Source: Desulfobacteraceae bacterium CG2_30_51_40 (GTDB taxonomy: Bacteria; Desulfobacterota; DSM-4660; Desulfatiglandales; Desulfatiglandaceae). From it: a stretch of 64,000 bases of DNA. Within the stretch, counting starts at the first letter, position 1. Every line of letters starts with the position of its first letter. The position numbers and the translations under genes were made by a program. The notes below the pieces were generated by a model. That model was not told where the DNA came from. It did not search any database and saw only the letters and a list, made by a program, of their open reading frames with translations. This document shows positions 39,000 to 50,883 of this stretch, in pieces. The DNA lies in the NCBI GenBank assembly GCA_001874005.1, contig MNYJ01000138.1, positions 1 through 64,000 on the forward strand, read 5' to 3'.

Positions 39000-39755
39000 T
39001 TGAGTAAGGCGCAGCAGTTCAGAACAAAGGGCCTTGCCCGGATAATCCATTATGCCCTGGCAATAGCTCCTTTTGAGTTCTGCCTTATCCCTGACAGGGA
39101 TGGTTTTGTGAGCACCAAGGAACTCCTCCAGGCCCTGCATGAAGACGCGGATACCGCCTATGTGAGGGAGTCTCATCTGAGGGAGATATGCTGGGGTGAG
39201 GAAAGAGAGTCCTTTGAACTTGAAGGAAGCCGCATGAGGGCAAGGCAGAGGCGCTGGGAGTTTTCAGATGCGCCGATGCCTGCTGTGCCCAAAATACTCT
39301 ATACGGCGGTAAGAAAAAGGGCACACGCATTTACCATAGAAAAGGGCCTGTTTTCACACGGAGATAGATTCCTGGTTCTCTGCGGGGACAGAGAAACCGC
39401 GCTTCGCATGGGAAGGAGGCGTGACAGCGATCCTGTGATAATTGAGGTCATGGCAGAGGCGGGTAGAAGAAAAAATACAGCTTTTTTCGAATTCGGCTCA
39501 CTTGTACTGAGCAGGGAAATACCTCCGGAATTCATCGCCGGGCCGCCTGTCCCGATGGATCGGATGGAGATGGCAAAGGCCGCTGCCACTGAGGTTAAGA
39601 GGCCGGAGCAAAGGGGCCCCCAGTCACAGAAACAGGCCGGGTCGTTTCTGCTTGATCTTGAAAGAGACCCTGACACCGCAAGGAGGATCAAGGGGAGGAA
39701 ACAGAAGGGCTGGAAGGAGGACGCGAGGCGATTCAGACGGGATAAGGGCACGTGA
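39000..39755 (+). CDS. Divergent RNA 2'-phosphotransferase (KptA/Tpt1)-like protein
   Basis: APFEFCLIPDRDGFVSTKELLQALHED; RMRARQRRWEF; DRETALRMGRRRDSDPVIIEV; SREIPPEFI follow the KptA domain order. Confidence 0.65.
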   Translation: MSKAQQFRTKGLARIIHYALAIAPFEFCLIPDRDGFVSTKELLQALHEDADTAYVRESHLREICWGEERESFELEGSRMRARQRRWEFSDAPMPAVPKILYTAVRKRAHAFTIEKGLFSHGDRFLVLCGDRETALRMGRRRDSDPVIIEVMAEAGRRKNTAFFEFGSLVLSREIPPEFIAGPPVPMDRMEMAKAAATEVKRPEQRGPQSQKQAGSFLLDLERDPDTARRIKGRKQKGWKEDARRFRRDKGT

Positions 39756-41070
39756 TCTCTTTTCCCAATACCTTTTGCCCCCTCAGGCATGCGGCCTTTA
39801 CCATTTTGATCCCGTCGGCCGCTTTTGAGTCAAGCGGAACAAAGAGAACAGGGATGTAGTTGTCGCTTGTTCCGCACAGGAGGTCTTCCTCTTCCTTGGA
39901 TATTCCTTCCGATACGACTTCGAGCGTCTTGCCAAGAAAGCTCTTGTGGAAAGCATCTCTTTTTTCCCTTCCAAGGGCCCTCAATAGGCCGGTTCTCGCC
40001 CTGATGTCAGCCGGTTCCACCCTCCCTGCAAAGGAAGCGGCCGGGGTTCCCTTTCGCGGGGAGAAGGGAAAGACGTGGAGATATGTAATGGGAAGGCTGC
40101 GGATAAGAGAAAATGTGTTCATAAATGCCTTTTCGGATTCACCCGGAAACCCGCTGATCACATCCACTCCTATTGCGCAAAAAGGGATCCTTGATCGGAT
40201 GTTTTCTATTAAGGACTCAAACTGGTCCGTGGAATAGTGGCGGTTCATACACCTAAGTATTGCGTCATCACCGCTTTGGAGCGGAATATGGAAGTGGGGG
40301 CATATACATGGCTCTTTTCTGACAAGCCCTATAATTTCATCATCAATCTCATTGGGTTCAATGGAACTTAATCTGATCCTCAAAGGCAGGCGCCTTTCAG
40401 TCACCTTTCTCAGAAGTGAAGCTAGAGATATCTTCGGGCTTAGGTCCCTTCCGTATCTTCCAAGGTGTATGCCCGTCAGAACTACCTCGCAGATACCATG
40501 TACTGCCATCTCCTCCATCACCGAAACGGCCTTTTCGGGATCAAGACTCCTTGAAGGCCCCCTTGCCTTGGGCACTATGCAGTAACTGCAGAAAGCCTCG
40601 CAGCCGTCCTGAATCTTAAGAAACGCCCTGGCCCTGCCCGCAAATAGCCTTACAGGCATCTGCTCAAAGGCCTGGCCTGCGTGAAAGGGCCTGGTGTGAT
40701 TCTTTGAGAGGTTTTCTTGAAAGGCCTTTCTTATCAGGAAGGGGAGGTCTTTCTTATCATTGTTCCCTGTCAGGAGGCTGATGCCTTCAATTTGACCGAG
40801 TTCTTCGGGAAAGGCCTGTACATAACAGCCAACAGCGGCTACAAACGCCCCGGGATTTTCCTTTATTGCCTTTCTAATGCTCTGGCGGCTTTGCTTGGAC
40901 GCCGTGCCGGTTACGGTGCAGGTATTTATGATCACAATGTCGGCACGTTCATTGTCAGGCGCCCTTAAGAATCCGTATTCTACTAGAGACTCGGACAGAA
41001 AGGCGGATTCGTACTGGTTGACCTTGCATCCGAGGGTTATCATCCTGAATGAGGGGGAAGTTCCTTTCAT
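39733..41070 (-). CDS. mtaB: tRNA t6A37 methylthiotransferase MtaB
   Basis: FRMITLGCKVNQYES; radical SAM CEAFCSYCIVPKARG. Confidence 0.93.
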   Translation of the reverse strand: MKGTSPSFRMITLGCKVNQYESAFLSESLVEYGFLRAPDNERADIVIINTCTVTGTASKQSRQSIRKAIKENPGAFVAAVGCYVQAFPEELGQIEGISLLTGNNDKKDLPFLIRKAFQENLSKNHTRPFHAGQAFEQMPVRLFAGRARAFLKIQDGCEAFCSYCIVPKARGPSRSLDPEKAVSVMEEMAVHGICEVVLTGIHLGRYGRDLSPKISLASLLRKVTERRLPLRIRLSSIEPNEIDDEIIGLVRKEPCICPHFHIPLQSGDDAILRCMNRHYSTDQFESLIENIRSRIPFCAIGVDVISGFPGESEKAFMNTFSLIRSLPITYLHVFPFSPRKGTPAASFAGRVEPADIRARTGLLRALGREKRDAFHKSFLGKTLEVVSEGISKEEEDLLCGTSDNYIPVLFVPLDSKAADGIKMVKAACLRGQKVLGKEITCPYPV

Positions 41071-42254
41071 TTCTCAGACTGACTCTCTATCCATGCCCCG
41101 CCGATGACGCGGTTGCCCAGGTAGCATACGAGTGCCTGCCCAGGCGTGACCGCCCATTGAGGTTCATCAAATCTAAAGGTCACCATGCCCATCGGGAGTA
41201 TTTTAAGGGTGCCGGGAGAAGCCCTGTGCCTGTAACGTATCTGTGCTTCACATCGCAACTCTTTTTGGGTGAGTTCCTTCCCGGTCCAGACCCAGCCCGA
41301 GCCAGATACATCTCTTGTGAAGAGATCATCCTTCAGGCCCGTTACCACAAGATTTTTATCCGGCACAATGGATGTGACATAAAGGGGCCTTGGCGATGCA
41401 AGACCCATTCCGTGCCTCTGCCCGATGGTGTATCGGTGTATCCCTGAGTGTCTTCCAAGGACTTTACCTTCACGGTCAACTATATCTCCTGCCGGTAAAG
41501 GCCCGTATTCCTCAATCAGGGGGCGATAGCCCTCCTTACCGATAAAGCATATCTCCCTGCTCTCCCCCTGAGGGATGTGGGATATGCCGACCAACCTTCC
41601 GATTTCCTTTACTTCTGTTTTCTTCAGATACCCCAGGGGGAAGACCGCCCTGTCTATTATCTCACCTGACAAACGGTGGAGAAAATAAGACTGGTCCCTT
41701 GATGAGTCAAATCCCCTGAAGAGGCTTACTTCCTCCTCTTTTGGTCCTTTATCTGATATGGCATAGTGACCCGTTGCAATGTATCTGAGTCCGTGCTCCC
41801 TGGAGAAGGCAGACAGTGCCTCAAACTTTATAACACGGTTGCATAGAACGCACGGATTGGGGGTCTTTCCCTTTCTGTAAGATGCGACAAAGGCCTCTAT
41901 CACCTTTGCCCTGAATTGATCCGAGATATCTATCGTGTGGAGTTCTATCTCCAGGGCGTTAGAGATAGCCTTCACCTGACTGAGTCTCCTTTCAGCCGTA
42001 GAAGGAGGGGCGGGAAGGATCAGATGGAGGCCGATCACAGACCATCCGGAATGGGCCAGAAGCAGGGCAGCCACTGCGCTGTCAATGCCTCCGCTCATTG
42101 CCACCGCCACGCTCAAGGGTTTGGAAAAGCGCTGATTGCGATCACGGGAGAAGAGGCCTTGATGCCGGGGAGGGCCAACTGATACCCTTCCTGAACGGCC
42201 GGCAGGAATTTGATTTAGATGGTCTTTGAGATGGATCGCCGGGTTTCCCCTTGT
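41067..42254 (-). CDS. mnmA: tRNA-specific 2-thiouridylase MnmA (start uncertain; ORF open to 42335)
   Basis: AVAMSGGIDSAVAALLLAHSGW (PP-loop); NPCVLCNRVIKF; GESREICFIG. Confidence 0.92.
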   Translation of the reverse strand, partial: TRGNPAIHLKDHLNQIPAGRSGRVSVGPPRHQGLFSRDRNQRFSKPLSVAVAMSGGIDSAVAALLLAHSGWSVIGLHLILPAPPSTAERRLSQVKAISNALEIELHTIDISDQFRAKVIEAFVASYRKGKTPNPCVLCNRVIKFEALSAFSREHGLRYIATGHYAISDKGPKEEEVSLFRGFDSSRDQSYFLHRLSGEIIDRAVFPLGYLKKTEVKEIGRLVGISHIPQGESREICFIGKEGYRPLIEEYGPLPAGDIVDREGKVLGRHSGIHRYTIGQRHGMGLASPRPLYVTSIVPDKNLVVTGLKDDLFTRDVSGSGWVWTGKELTQKELRCEAQIRYRHRASPGTLKILPMGMVTFRFDEPQWAVTPGQALVCYLGNRVIGGAWIESQSEK

Positions 42255-42679
42255 CAAGATAGAAGGGCCTTGTTGAACCTGATTTCCATGGCCTTTGCCG
42301 GGCAGGCCGAGACGCAGAGTTCGCAGGCGCTGCATTTATCCCTGTCAAAGAGCACTTCCATCTGAGGCCTCTTTACGTAAAGGGCGCCGGTAGGGCATAC
42401 CGCGGTGCAGGCCCCGCACTGGAAGCATTTCCTGTCATCCCGCCTTATGTCCTGCCCGATGCTGTCAACCTGTATGCCGAGGCTCTTGAGATAACGAATA
42501 CCTCGCTGGAAGTTGGTCTTGTGGCCGCTCAGTTCCATGACCATGAATCCTTCTTCCCTGGGATAAATGGTCGCCTTCATGATATTGAAAGTAAGATCGA
42601 ATTTTTTTACCAGGCTGTAAACCACAGGTTTATTGGCCGTCTTCTTCGGGAAGCGAAGTGAAAGCATCTTGGAGTACAT
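42254..42679 (-). CDS. NIL-domain ferredoxin
   Basis: N-terminal NIL-like domain; CFQCGACTAVCPTGAL and CSACELCVSACPAKAM. Confidence 0.85.
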   Translation of the reverse strand: MYSKMLSLRFPKKTANKPVVYSLVKKFDLTFNIMKATIYPREEGFMVMELSGHKTNFQRGIRYLKSLGIQVDSIGQDIRRDDRKCFQCGACTAVCPTGALYVKRPQMEVLFDRDKCSACELCVSACPAKAMEIRFNKALLS

Positions 42680-42684
42680 TTGCT

Positions 42685-43869
42685 TTACCCCCTGTGCCTC
42701 TTGATTACACGTTCAAAACCGGGAAGTGATTTCTCTATGACGTAATCAGACACGCAGTATGCGATTCTGAAATGCCCCGGGCCTCCGAAACCGCTACCGG
42801 GAACCGTAAGGATGTTTTCTTCCTGCAGCGCCGCAACAAAAGCAACGTCATCCTTGATGGGGGTCTCAGGGAAGAGGTAGAATGCCCCCTGAGGTCTAAC
42901 GATGCTGTAACCGAATGATGACAGGGCATCGCAGAGCTTATCCCTCTTTTTTTGATAGATATTTACATCCACTGCCTCATTCAGCAGCTCGGCCACTACC
43001 CTCTGCATAAGGGCCGGGGCGTTTACATATCCGAGGATGCGGTTGCAGAGGATCATCCCCTGCACCAGCATGGCCTTATCGGCAGTCTCAGGATGAACGG
43101 CGGCATATCCGATCCTTTCCCCCGGAAGTGAGAGATCCTTGGAAAAGGATGTCACGACGAAACTATCCCGGTATGTATCGAATATGCTCGGCACAATTAC
43201 TCCGTCATATACGATCTTTCTGTAAGGTTCGTCGGATATCATATAGATCGGCCGGCCGAGTCTTGAACTATGGTGGGAAAGCACTTCCGCAAGGCCCTCC
43301 AGTTCTTCCCTGCTGTAAACCTTTCCTGTGGGATTGTTTGGGGAGTCAATAAGTACGGCCTTGGTCTTTTCTGAAACAGCGTTGCTTATCAGGTCAAGAT
43401 CAAAGGAAAAACCTTTTTTTGTTGGGACTATTCTGGGGATCCCCTGATGGTTGTCCAGGTAAAAATTGTATTCCACAAAATAAGGGCTCGGTATGATCAC
43501 CTCATCACCCGGGTCCAGAATGGTCTTGAGTACCACGTTGAGGCCGCCCCCTGCCCCAACCGTCATTACTATATCTTCGGGAGAAAAGGCGGCGTTATTA
43601 GAAGAACTCAGATAGGCTGCTACCGCGCTCCTTGTGCCAGGTAAACCCGCGTTTGCCATGTAGGCGTGCCTGCCCGGCGTGGAGTCTTCCGCCTCCTTTC
43701 TCAGGACTTCTTTGAACCTTGGAGGCGGCTCCAGATTGGGATTTCCAAGGCTGAAGTCAAATACGTTTTCAGCTCCGAACCTGGCCTTACGCCTGGCTCC
43801 TTCCTCAAACATCTTCCTTATCCAGGAGGCCTTTGCAATGGCTCCTTCCACCTTCTTTGAGGTCGGCAT
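42685..43869 (-). CDS. PLP-dependent class I/II aminotransferase
   Basis: IDSPNNPTGKVYSREEL; SFSKDLSLPGERIGYAAV. Confidence 0.92.
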   Translation of the reverse strand: MPTSKKVEGAIAKASWIRKMFEEGARRKARFGAENVFDFSLGNPNLEPPPRFKEVLRKEAEDSTPGRHAYMANAGLPGTRSAVAAYLSSSNNAAFSPEDIVMTVGAGGGLNVVLKTILDPGDEVIIPSPYFVEYNFYLDNHQGIPRIVPTKKGFSFDLDLISNAVSEKTKAVLIDSPNNPTGKVYSREELEGLAEVLSHHSSRLGRPIYMISDEPYRKIVYDGVIVPSIFDTYRDSFVVTSFSKDLSLPGERIGYAAVHPETADKAMLVQGMILCNRILGYVNAPALMQRVVAELLNEAVDVNIYQKKRDKLCDALSSFGYSIVRPQGAFYLFPETPIKDDVAFVAALQEENILTVPGSGFGGPGHFRIAYCVSDYVIEKSLPGFERVIKRHRG

Positions 43870-44121
43870 GGATTTTCCCCCTTTCTTGACTTTCCAGACT
43901 CAGAATATGGTTTTGGCGGCGCTTGTCAACAAAAAACCCGCAGGTAATTGGTCTTGACACCTTCTAACGGTTCTTTTAGGCTTTTTGTGGCGGTGTCGTA
44001 ACACGTCAATAATCAGGGGCAACCCTACTGGATTCCGAGGAGGGCCGGGACAATGCCAGGGACAAAGCCCGGAGAGCGGCTTCTGACGGGGTACTGGACA
44101 GACTTCGCCACTATGATTATT

Positions 44122-44267
44122 TAGTGCCCATCCGTAAATGGCTATTTTCATCGATTTCGGCGTTGGGCTCAGATTTTAATCCTCGAAATACGTCAATGTA
44201 TTCCTGTGGTTAAAATTCTCGCCCGCCTTGAACTCGACGAAACTATCTCATTTCCGGATGCACACTG
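44122..44267. repeat. 146-bp palindromic MITE-like element, copy 3 (inverted, decayed ends)
   Basis: TAGTGCCCATCCGTAAATGGC...AACTATCTCATTTCCGGATGCACACTG; internal part is the reverse complement of copies 1 and 2. Confidence 0.85.
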
Positions 44268-44481
44268 TCTATTTTCATTGAAATCCCAGTGTCGTGAATG
44301 GGGTGCAGCGAAGAATAAGTATCTTCCCATTGACTATATCCCTTTTCCTCGAAAGGGTATGAGGGGGGGGTGGTTTTGATACAAAAAGGGCGGAGAAAGG
44401 CATCCTGGGATTTGTGCAGGAGTGACTTAAGTAAGGAGTAAAAAAAGCAGATAGGCTCAGCAGCCTGTTGATGGAGGTTTT

Positions 44482-45657
44482 ATGGCCAGAAGCGGCAAAG
44501 CCAAGAGGACCCTTGCCATCTTGACGGGGGGAGGAGACGTTCCGGGATTGAATCCCTGCATAAAGACCCTCGTCTATAGGGGGGTAAGCGAAGGTTTTCG
44601 AGTTATAGGCATAAGGAGAGGTTGGGCAGGCATTCTTGCATACAATCCTGATGATCCGGCATCACGGAAAAACTGTCTTGAAGAACTCCTTCCCCTGAAT
44701 GTCAGGACAATAGATCGTTATGGCGGCACTTATCTCCACACCTCCCGCACGAACCCTAGTGCCGCTAAAGTAAAAGATGTCCCTGAGCACCTGACGAAGT
44801 TATTCTCTGAAGGGGAAAAGACAAAGGATTTCACATCCCATGTCATCCGCAATTTAGAGGCATTGGGCATTGAGGCGGTAATACCCATCGGGGGAGATGA
44901 TACCCTAAGCTTTGCCGTGCGCCTTCACAAAGAGGGTTTTCCCGTCATAGGAATACCCAAGACAATGGATAACGACGTCTTCGGCACGGACTACTGCATA
45001 GGGTTTTCCACTGCCATCACAAGAGGAGTGGGGTTTATCCATTCGCTCAGGACGTGCGCGGGTTCCCATGAGAGGATTGCGGTGGTTGAGCTTTTCGGAC
45101 GTTATTGCGGGGAGACCTCCCTTATATCGGCTTATCTTTCGGGTGTGGACCGGGCAATCATATCGGAGGTCCCCTTCGATCCGGCGAGGCTTGCCGAACT
45201 GATTATGAAGGATAAAAGGGCCAATCCCAAGAACTACGCCATGATAACCATATCGGAAGGCGCAAGCATGGTCGGGGGTGATTTGATCATGGGAGGAGAA
45301 GTGGATGCCTACGGTCACAAACGACTGGGCGGCATAGGGGAAGAGACAGGAGCGCTGCTTAAGAAGCTTACCGGTCAGGATGTACTCAATCAGAGGCTGT
45401 CATACCTGATGAGAAGCGGCGCCCCGGACTCTCTTGACCTAATGGTAGCCGTAAACTATGCAAATATGGCTGTAGATCTTTTCCTCAAGGGCATATATGG
45501 AAGGCTGGTCGCCCTGAGCCGGGGCATCTACACCGATATACCCCTGAGCACGGTAATAAGCGGCCAGAAGCGTGTTGACGTAAGAGAACTCTATGACATA
45601 AAGGAATACCGTCCAAAAGTGATGCATGTAAGCGGGAAACCCATGTTTTTATATTGA
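44482..45657 (+). CDS. 6-phosphofructokinase family, predicted PPi-dependent
   Basis: [46 protein letters not shown]. Confidence 0.9.
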   Translation: MARSGKAKRTLAILTGGGDVPGLNPCIKTLVYRGVSEGFRVIGIRRGWAGILAYNPDDPASRKNCLEELLPLNVRTIDRYGGTYLHTSRTNPSAAKVKDVPEHLTKLFSEGEKTKDFTSHVIRNLEALGIEAVIPIGGDDTLSFAVRLHKEGFPVIGIPKTMDNDVFGTDYCIGFSTAITRGVGFIHSLRTCAGSHERIAVVELFGRYCGETSLISAYLSGVDRAIISEVPFDPARLAELIMKDKRANPKNYAMITISEGASMVGGDLIMGGEVDAYGHKRLGGIGEETGALLKKLTGQDVLNQRLSYLMRSGAPDSLDLMVAVNYANMAVDLFLKGIYGRLVALSRGIYTDIPLSTVISGQKRVDVRELYDIKEYRPKVMHVSGKPMFLY

Positions 45658-45773
45658 GTCAAAGGCTGTCATTAATTTTAACCAACGGTAAAGCTCACTC
45701 AATTTCCTTGCCTCCGCTGGATAAAACTGAGAAACTATAAGACTACCATTAAATAGTGCCATTTCAATAAATC

Positions 45774-45900
45774 AGGGGATGGCTTTGCGCAGATCAGGGA
45801 AAGCAGAGCAGAAATCAGCTCCTGCAGGTGCGCCTTCAGGCGCACGGCGCACGATATCTGTGCGGCTGAAGCCGCACCTGCCCCGGAGTTTTGCGATCAT
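45774..45900 (+). repeat. BIME-like repeat copy
   Basis: GGGGATGGCTTTGCGCAGATCAGGG...GCAGGTGCGCCTTCAGGCGCACGGCGCACGATATCTGTGCGGCTGAAGCCGCACCTGCCCC. Confidence 0.82.
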
Positions 45901-45933
45901 ATGCTAAATTAGAGTCTTTTTGGGAATTCTGGT

Positions 45934-47037
45934 ATGAGCGATGTAATACGAAGGAAGACCAGGCCCATATACCTGGGGGGGATAGCTATCGGAGGCGGGG
46001 CACCTGTAGTGGTCCAGTCCATGACCAACACGGATACCCGTGATGTGGATGCCACGGTCGCCCAGATATCGGAGCTTGCGCTGGCAGGCTGCGAGATCGT
46101 GAGGCTTGCCGTCCCGGACATGGATGCCGCAAGGGCATTTGGCAGGATAAAGAGGAGGGTATCGCCGCCCCTTATAGCCGATATTCACTTTGACCACCGG
46201 CTGGCCCTTGCCGCCCTTGAAGAAGGGGCAGACGGCCTGAGGATAAATCCCGGGACCATGAAGGATGACTCTGCTGTGGCAAAGGTGGCGGAGGCAGCAA
46301 TCAGGAGGAAAGTTCCGATAAGGGTTGGAGTAAACTCCGGCTCGCTTCCCAAGGATATACTTGAAAGGTATGGAGGACCGGGTACTGATGCACTTGTGGA
46401 AGGAGCGGTGAAACAGGTAGCATTTCTTGAATCCCTTGGGGTCGAGCAGATGAAGGTCTCCATCAAGTCATCCAATGTGCCGACGACAATAAAGGCCTAT
46501 GAGATGCTGAGCGAACGTATGGATTACCCCCTTCACCTGGGAGTGACTGAGGCAGGCACTCTTATCTCAGGTACGGTCAAGAGTTCCATTGGGATAGGAT
46601 ATCTTCTCTACAGGGGTATAGGAGATACATTGCGGGTATCCTTGACCAGGCCTCCTGTTGAGGAAGTAAAGGTCGCCTATGAGATTTTAAAAGCCCTGGG
46701 CCTCAGACAGAGAGGGCCTGAGATCATATCCTGTCCGACGTGCGGGCGTTGTGAGATAGATCTATTTTCCCTTGTTGATGAGGTTGAAAGGGGGCTCACA
46801 GGGGTGCAATTTCCCTTGAAGATTGCAATAATGGGCTGTGTCGTAAACGGGCCGGGTGAGGCAAGGGAGGCTGATATCGGTATTGCGGGGGGAAGGGGCC
46901 AGGGCATATTCTTCAAAAAGGGTCAGGTTGTGAGGAAGATTCCTGAGGCTGACCTGGCAGAGGTGTTGATTAGAGAGGCAAAGGCATTGATCGCCTACGG
47001 TCGCCTCACTACAGATGGAGGTTCGGAGAATAGATGA
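45934..47037 (+). CDS. ispG: 4-hydroxy-3-methylbut-2-enyl diphosphate synthase
   Basis: [54 protein letters not shown]. Confidence 0.96.
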   Translation: MSDVIRRKTRPIYLGGIAIGGGAPVVVQSMTNTDTRDVDATVAQISELALAGCEIVRLAVPDMDAARAFGRIKRRVSPPLIADIHFDHRLALAALEEGADGLRINPGTMKDDSAVAKVAEAAIRRKVPIRVGVNSGSLPKDILERYGGPGTDALVEGAVKQVAFLESLGVEQMKVSIKSSNVPTTIKAYEMLSERMDYPLHLGVTEAGTLISGTVKSSIGIGYLLYRGIGDTLRVSLTRPPVEEVKVAYEILKALGLRQRGPEIISCPTCGRCEIDLFSLVDEVERGLTGVQFPLKIAIMGCVVNGPGEAREADIGIAGGRGQGIFFKKGQVVRKIPEADLAEVLIREAKALIAYGRLTTDGGSENR

Positions 47038-48755
47038 GATATAGCAGCTACTTTTTACCGACCCAGAAGGAACTTCCTTCGGATGCAGAGGTAATAAGCC
47101 ATCAGTTGATGCTTAGGGCGGGGATGATACGCAAGCTCACGTCGGGTGTTTATACCTATCTTCCCATGGGCCTGCGCTCTTTAAAAAAGGTTGAGAAGAT
47201 CATCAGAGAGGAGATGGACAGGGCGGGAGCAATCGAGTTGCTCATGCCGGCGGTTCAGCCGGCCGAACTCTGGCAGGAAAGCGGAAGGTGGGACTATTAC
47301 GGAAAGGAACTCCTTCGGCTCAAGGACAGACACAACAGAGATGCGTGCTTCGGGCCTACACACGAAGAGGTGATTACCGACCTGGTGAGGAGAGAAATAA
47401 AGTCCTACAAACAGCTTCCCATTAACTTCTATCAGATCCAGACCAAGTTTCGTGATGAGATAAGACCGCGCTTCGGGCTTATGAGGGGAAGAGAGTTCAT
47501 AATGAAGGATGCTTACAGCTTTGACGCGGATGAGGCCGGGGCTGCTGAAAGCTACGGGCGCATGCACAAGGCCTACTCACGTATATTTGAAAGATGCGGT
47601 CTGGCATTCCGTGCGGTCGAGGCGGACACTGGGACAATAGGCGGCAGCTTTTCCCATGAATTTATGGTCCTGGCGGACACGGGGGAAGATCAGGTTATAA
47701 GCTGCACCTCCTGCCAATATGCGGCAAACCTGGAGAAAGCGGAGGTATCTCCTGTGTCAAATCCGGCAGCTGATCCCGCGCTGTCGCCCCTCAAGGAAGT
47801 CGCTACACCGGATGTGAGGACAATAGAAGAGGTTGCGGCGTTTCTTTCCCTCCCTCCCGGCCGTCTTGTCAAGACGATGATATTTATAGCGGACGGATCT
47901 CCTCTAGCTGCGCTGGTAAGAGGCGATCATGAGATAAATCTTGCCAAGCTTAAGACGTTTATAGGGGCGCAGAGCATTGAGATGGCCCCTCCCGCAGCGA
48001 TAGAGGATGTGACCGGAGCCCCTGTCGGCTTTGCAGGCCCCTTGGGGTTGAAGATAAGGACGGTGGCGGATAACGCCCTCAGGTACATGGCCAACTATGT
48101 CACAGGAGGTAACAGAAAGGATTGCCATCTGATAAACGTCAATCACGGAAGGGATTACTCGTTAAATGAATTCGGAGATATGAGAATTATAACTCCTGAT
48201 GACAGTTGTCCCCGCTGCGGCGCGGAGATAGAATTCAAAAGAGGAATCGAGGTAGGGCATATATTCAAGCTCGGCACGAAATACAGCATGGCTATGAAGG
48301 CATCGTTTCTGGACGACAGGGGTCGTGAGCTTCCCTTCATCATGGGTTGCTACGGCATTGGAGTAGGAAGGACGCTTGCTTCGGCTATAGAGCAAAACCA
48401 TGATGAAAAGGGCATAGTATTTCCTCTGCCTCTTGCACCCTTTCAAGTGGTGCTCCTTCCACTTCAGATGCATGACTCGCATGTGGTTGAGACATCTGAG
48501 GGTATCTACAGGGATCTTGCTTCAAGGGGAGTGGAAGTGATCATGGATGATCGTGATGAAAGGCCCGGGGTGAAGTTCAACGACGCCGATCTTGTGGGGA
48601 TACCCCTTCGCGTCACAGTAGGGGCCAAAAGCCTCAAGTCGGGCCGTATCGAACTGAAGGCCAGACGTGAAGAAAACGGAAGCCTCCTCGATATCTCCGA
48701 TGCGGCTTCAGGAATAATCGAAAAGCTCTCCAGTCTTAATGATCCGCTTAAATGA
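47034..48755 (+). CDS. proS: Prolyl-tRNA synthetase
   Basis: [35 protein letters not shown]; inserted editing domain. Confidence 0.96.
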   Translation: MRYSSYFLPTQKELPSDAEVISHQLMLRAGMIRKLTSGVYTYLPMGLRSLKKVEKIIREEMDRAGAIELLMPAVQPAELWQESGRWDYYGKELLRLKDRHNRDACFGPTHEEVITDLVRREIKSYKQLPINFYQIQTKFRDEIRPRFGLMRGREFIMKDAYSFDADEAGAAESYGRMHKAYSRIFERCGLAFRAVEADTGTIGGSFSHEFMVLADTGEDQVISCTSCQYAANLEKAEVSPVSNPAADPALSPLKEVATPDVRTIEEVAAFLSLPPGRLVKTMIFIADGSPLAALVRGDHEINLAKLKTFIGAQSIEMAPPAAIEDVTGAPVGFAGPLGLKIRTVADNALRYMANYVTGGNRKDCHLINVNHGRDYSLNEFGDMRIITPDDSCPRCGAEIEFKRGIEVGHIFKLGTKYSMAMKASFLDDRGRELPFIMGCYGIGVGRTLASAIEQNHDEKGIVFPLPLAPFQVVLLPLQMHDSHVVETSEGIYRDLASRGVEVIMDDRDERPGVKFNDADLVGIPLRVTVGAKSLKSGRIELKARREENGSLLDISDAASGIIEKLSSLNDPLK

Positions 48756-50883
48756 CATTACAGGGAAGGTCCTGACCTACCATCCCAGGGCGGATATCCA
48801 GCTCATAGAAAAGGCCTATGTTTACTCCGCAAAGGTGCACGAGGGACAGGTGCGTCTAAGCGGGGAGCCGTATCTTTCTCATGTCATGGAAGCTGCCTAT
48901 ATATTGGCGCAGATGAAGATGGACGTTGTCTGCGTTGCGGCGGGTATGCTTCATGACACCCTTGAGGATACAAGCGCAACGCCTGAGGAGATAGAGCGCC
49001 TTTTCGGCGCCGAGACCCTGCGCATAGTTGACGGCGTTACGAAGATCAGCAAGCTAAAGTTCAACAGTGCCCAGGAGCGACAGGCCGAAAACGTTCGAAA
49101 GATGATCCTTGCCATGTCAACCGACATCAGGGTCATACTGGTGAAACTGGCCGACAGGCTCCATAACATGAGTACACTTCGTTTTCAGCCGCCTGAGAAG
49201 CAAAGAAGGATAGCAGAGGAGACCCTGGATATATATGCGCCGATTGCCGGAAGGATGGGCATCAATTGGATTAAATCAAGTCTTGAAGATACTTGTCTGT
49301 ATTATCTGGAACCGGCGGCCTACGAACAGATTCAAAATACTATTACAAGTAAAAAGGAAGAAAGAGATCACTTCATTAATGAAGTGATACAAATGCTTAG
49401 CGATAAGGCTAAAGAATGGGATATAAGGTGTTCGATCAAGGGAAGACATAAGCATTTTTTTAGCATTTTTAGAAAGATGAAGCAGCAAAATCTCGATATA
49501 AGCCAGGTTTATGATGTCCTTGCCTTCAGGATAATCGTTGACACTGTAAGAGATTGCTACGCTGTACTCGGAAATGTCCATTCGATATGGAAGCCGGTTC
49601 AAGGCAGGATAAAGGACTATATCTCGGTTCCCAAACAGAATATGTATCAATCCCTTCACACGACCGTTGTGGGACCTTACGGCAAGAGGATGGAGCTTCA
49701 GATAAGGACCTGGGATATGGATAAGGTTGCCGAGGAAGGAATTGCTGCGCACTGGAAGTACAAGGAAAACGGTGTATCAGGGGTAGCCGATGAAAAACAA
49801 CTGTCATGGGTGCGGCAGCTTATGGAATGGCAGCAAAGTCTCCAAGACCCCGTGCAGTTCCTGGAATCGGTCAGGATGGATCTCTTTCCAAATGAGGTCT
49901 ATGTCTTCACTCCCAAAGGGGAGGTGAAGGAGTTCCCGATGGGCGCGACACCGGTTGATTTTGCTTACAGCATACACTCCGAAGTGGGGGAGAAGTGCAC
50001 CGGAGCGCGCATAAACGGCAGAATGGTTCCCCTGAGATATAAGCTCAGAAACGGCGATATCGTGGAGATAATTACTTCTCCCAAAGCGCATCCAAGCAAG
50101 GACTGGGTTGGTTTTGTAAAGACCTCAAGGGCTAAAACCAAGATACGTCAATGGGTTCAGAATCAGGAGAGGCAGGAGAGCATCAGGCTTGGCCGGGAGA
50201 TACTTGAGAGGTGCCTTCATCAGGACCATATTGCGATACCAAACCTGCTCAAGAGCGAGCAATTGGGGGCTGTCGCCAGGGAGCTTTCTTTCCGCTCGGC
50301 GGAGGATATCCTTGTTCAGATAGGCCTTGGAAGGGTGTCGGCCAAACAGGTGCTTGGCAGATTGAGGCCCAAGGTCGTAGATGAAAAAGAAGATAAGTCC
50401 GAGGGCATTGTAGCCAAGGTGGTTGACCTGTTGAAGAGGCGCAGGGAGCCGCTGGGAATAGAGGTTACAGGAATAAGCGATATGCTGGTTCGCTACGCTC
50501 AGTGTTGTCATCCTATCCCGGGAGACAGGGTAATAGGGTTTATCACGAGGGGCCGGGGTGTATCTGTCCACAGAGAAAACTGCCCCGCGATAATTGACTC
50601 GGCCCCCGAAAGGCTTGTCCCTGTAAATTGGTCACCGCCGAAAGACGAGGTCTTCCCGGTCATCCTTAGAGTTACCAGCGTGGAAAGAAAAGGCTTGCTT
50701 GCGGATGTGAGTGCAGTCATAACACAGAAGGACGCCAACATCTCAAAGGCTGAAATCCAGACCACCATGGATAAAAAGGGAATATCTTTTTTTACCATAG
50801 AGGTGAAAAACAACCGCCAGCTTCAGGAGATAATAGCCTCTATAAGAAAGGTCAAGGAGGTTCTTATCGTTGAAAGAATCTAG
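48739..50883 (+). CDS. RelA/SpoT family (p)ppGpp synthetase/hydrolase
   Basis: HD-type [20 protein letters not shown] domain [30 protein letters not shown]-terminal ACT. Confidence 0.94.
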   Translation: MIRLNDITGKVLTYHPRADIQLIEKAYVYSAKVHEGQVRLSGEPYLSHVMEAAYILAQMKMDVVCVAAGMLHDTLEDTSATPEEIERLFGAETLRIVDGVTKISKLKFNSAQERQAENVRKMILAMSTDIRVILVKLADRLHNMSTLRFQPPEKQRRIAEETLDIYAPIAGRMGINWIKSSLEDTCLYYLEPAAYEQIQNTITSKKEERDHFINEVIQMLSDKAKEWDIRCSIKGRHKHFFSIFRKMKQQNLDISQVYDVLAFRIIVDTVRDCYAVLGNVHSIWKPVQGRIKDYISVPKQNMYQSLHTTVVGPYGKRMELQIRTWDMDKVAEEGIAAHWKYKENGVSGVADEKQLSWVRQLMEWQQSLQDPVQFLESVRMDLFPNEVYVFTPKGEVKEFPMGATPVDFAYSIHSEVGEKCTGARINGRMVPLRYKLRNGDIVEIITSPKAHPSKDWVGFVKTSRAKTKIRQWVQNQERQESIRLGREILERCLHQDHIAIPNLLKSEQLGAVARELSFRSAEDILVQIGLGRVSAKQVLGRLRPKVVDEKEDKSEGIVAKVVDLLKRRREPLGIEVTGISDMLVRYAQCCHPIPGDRVIGFITRGRGVSVHRENCPAIIDSAPERLVPVNWSPPKDEVFPVILRVTSVERKGLLADVSAVITQKDANISKAEIQTTMDKKGISFFTIEVKNNRQLQEIIASIRKVKEVLIVERI

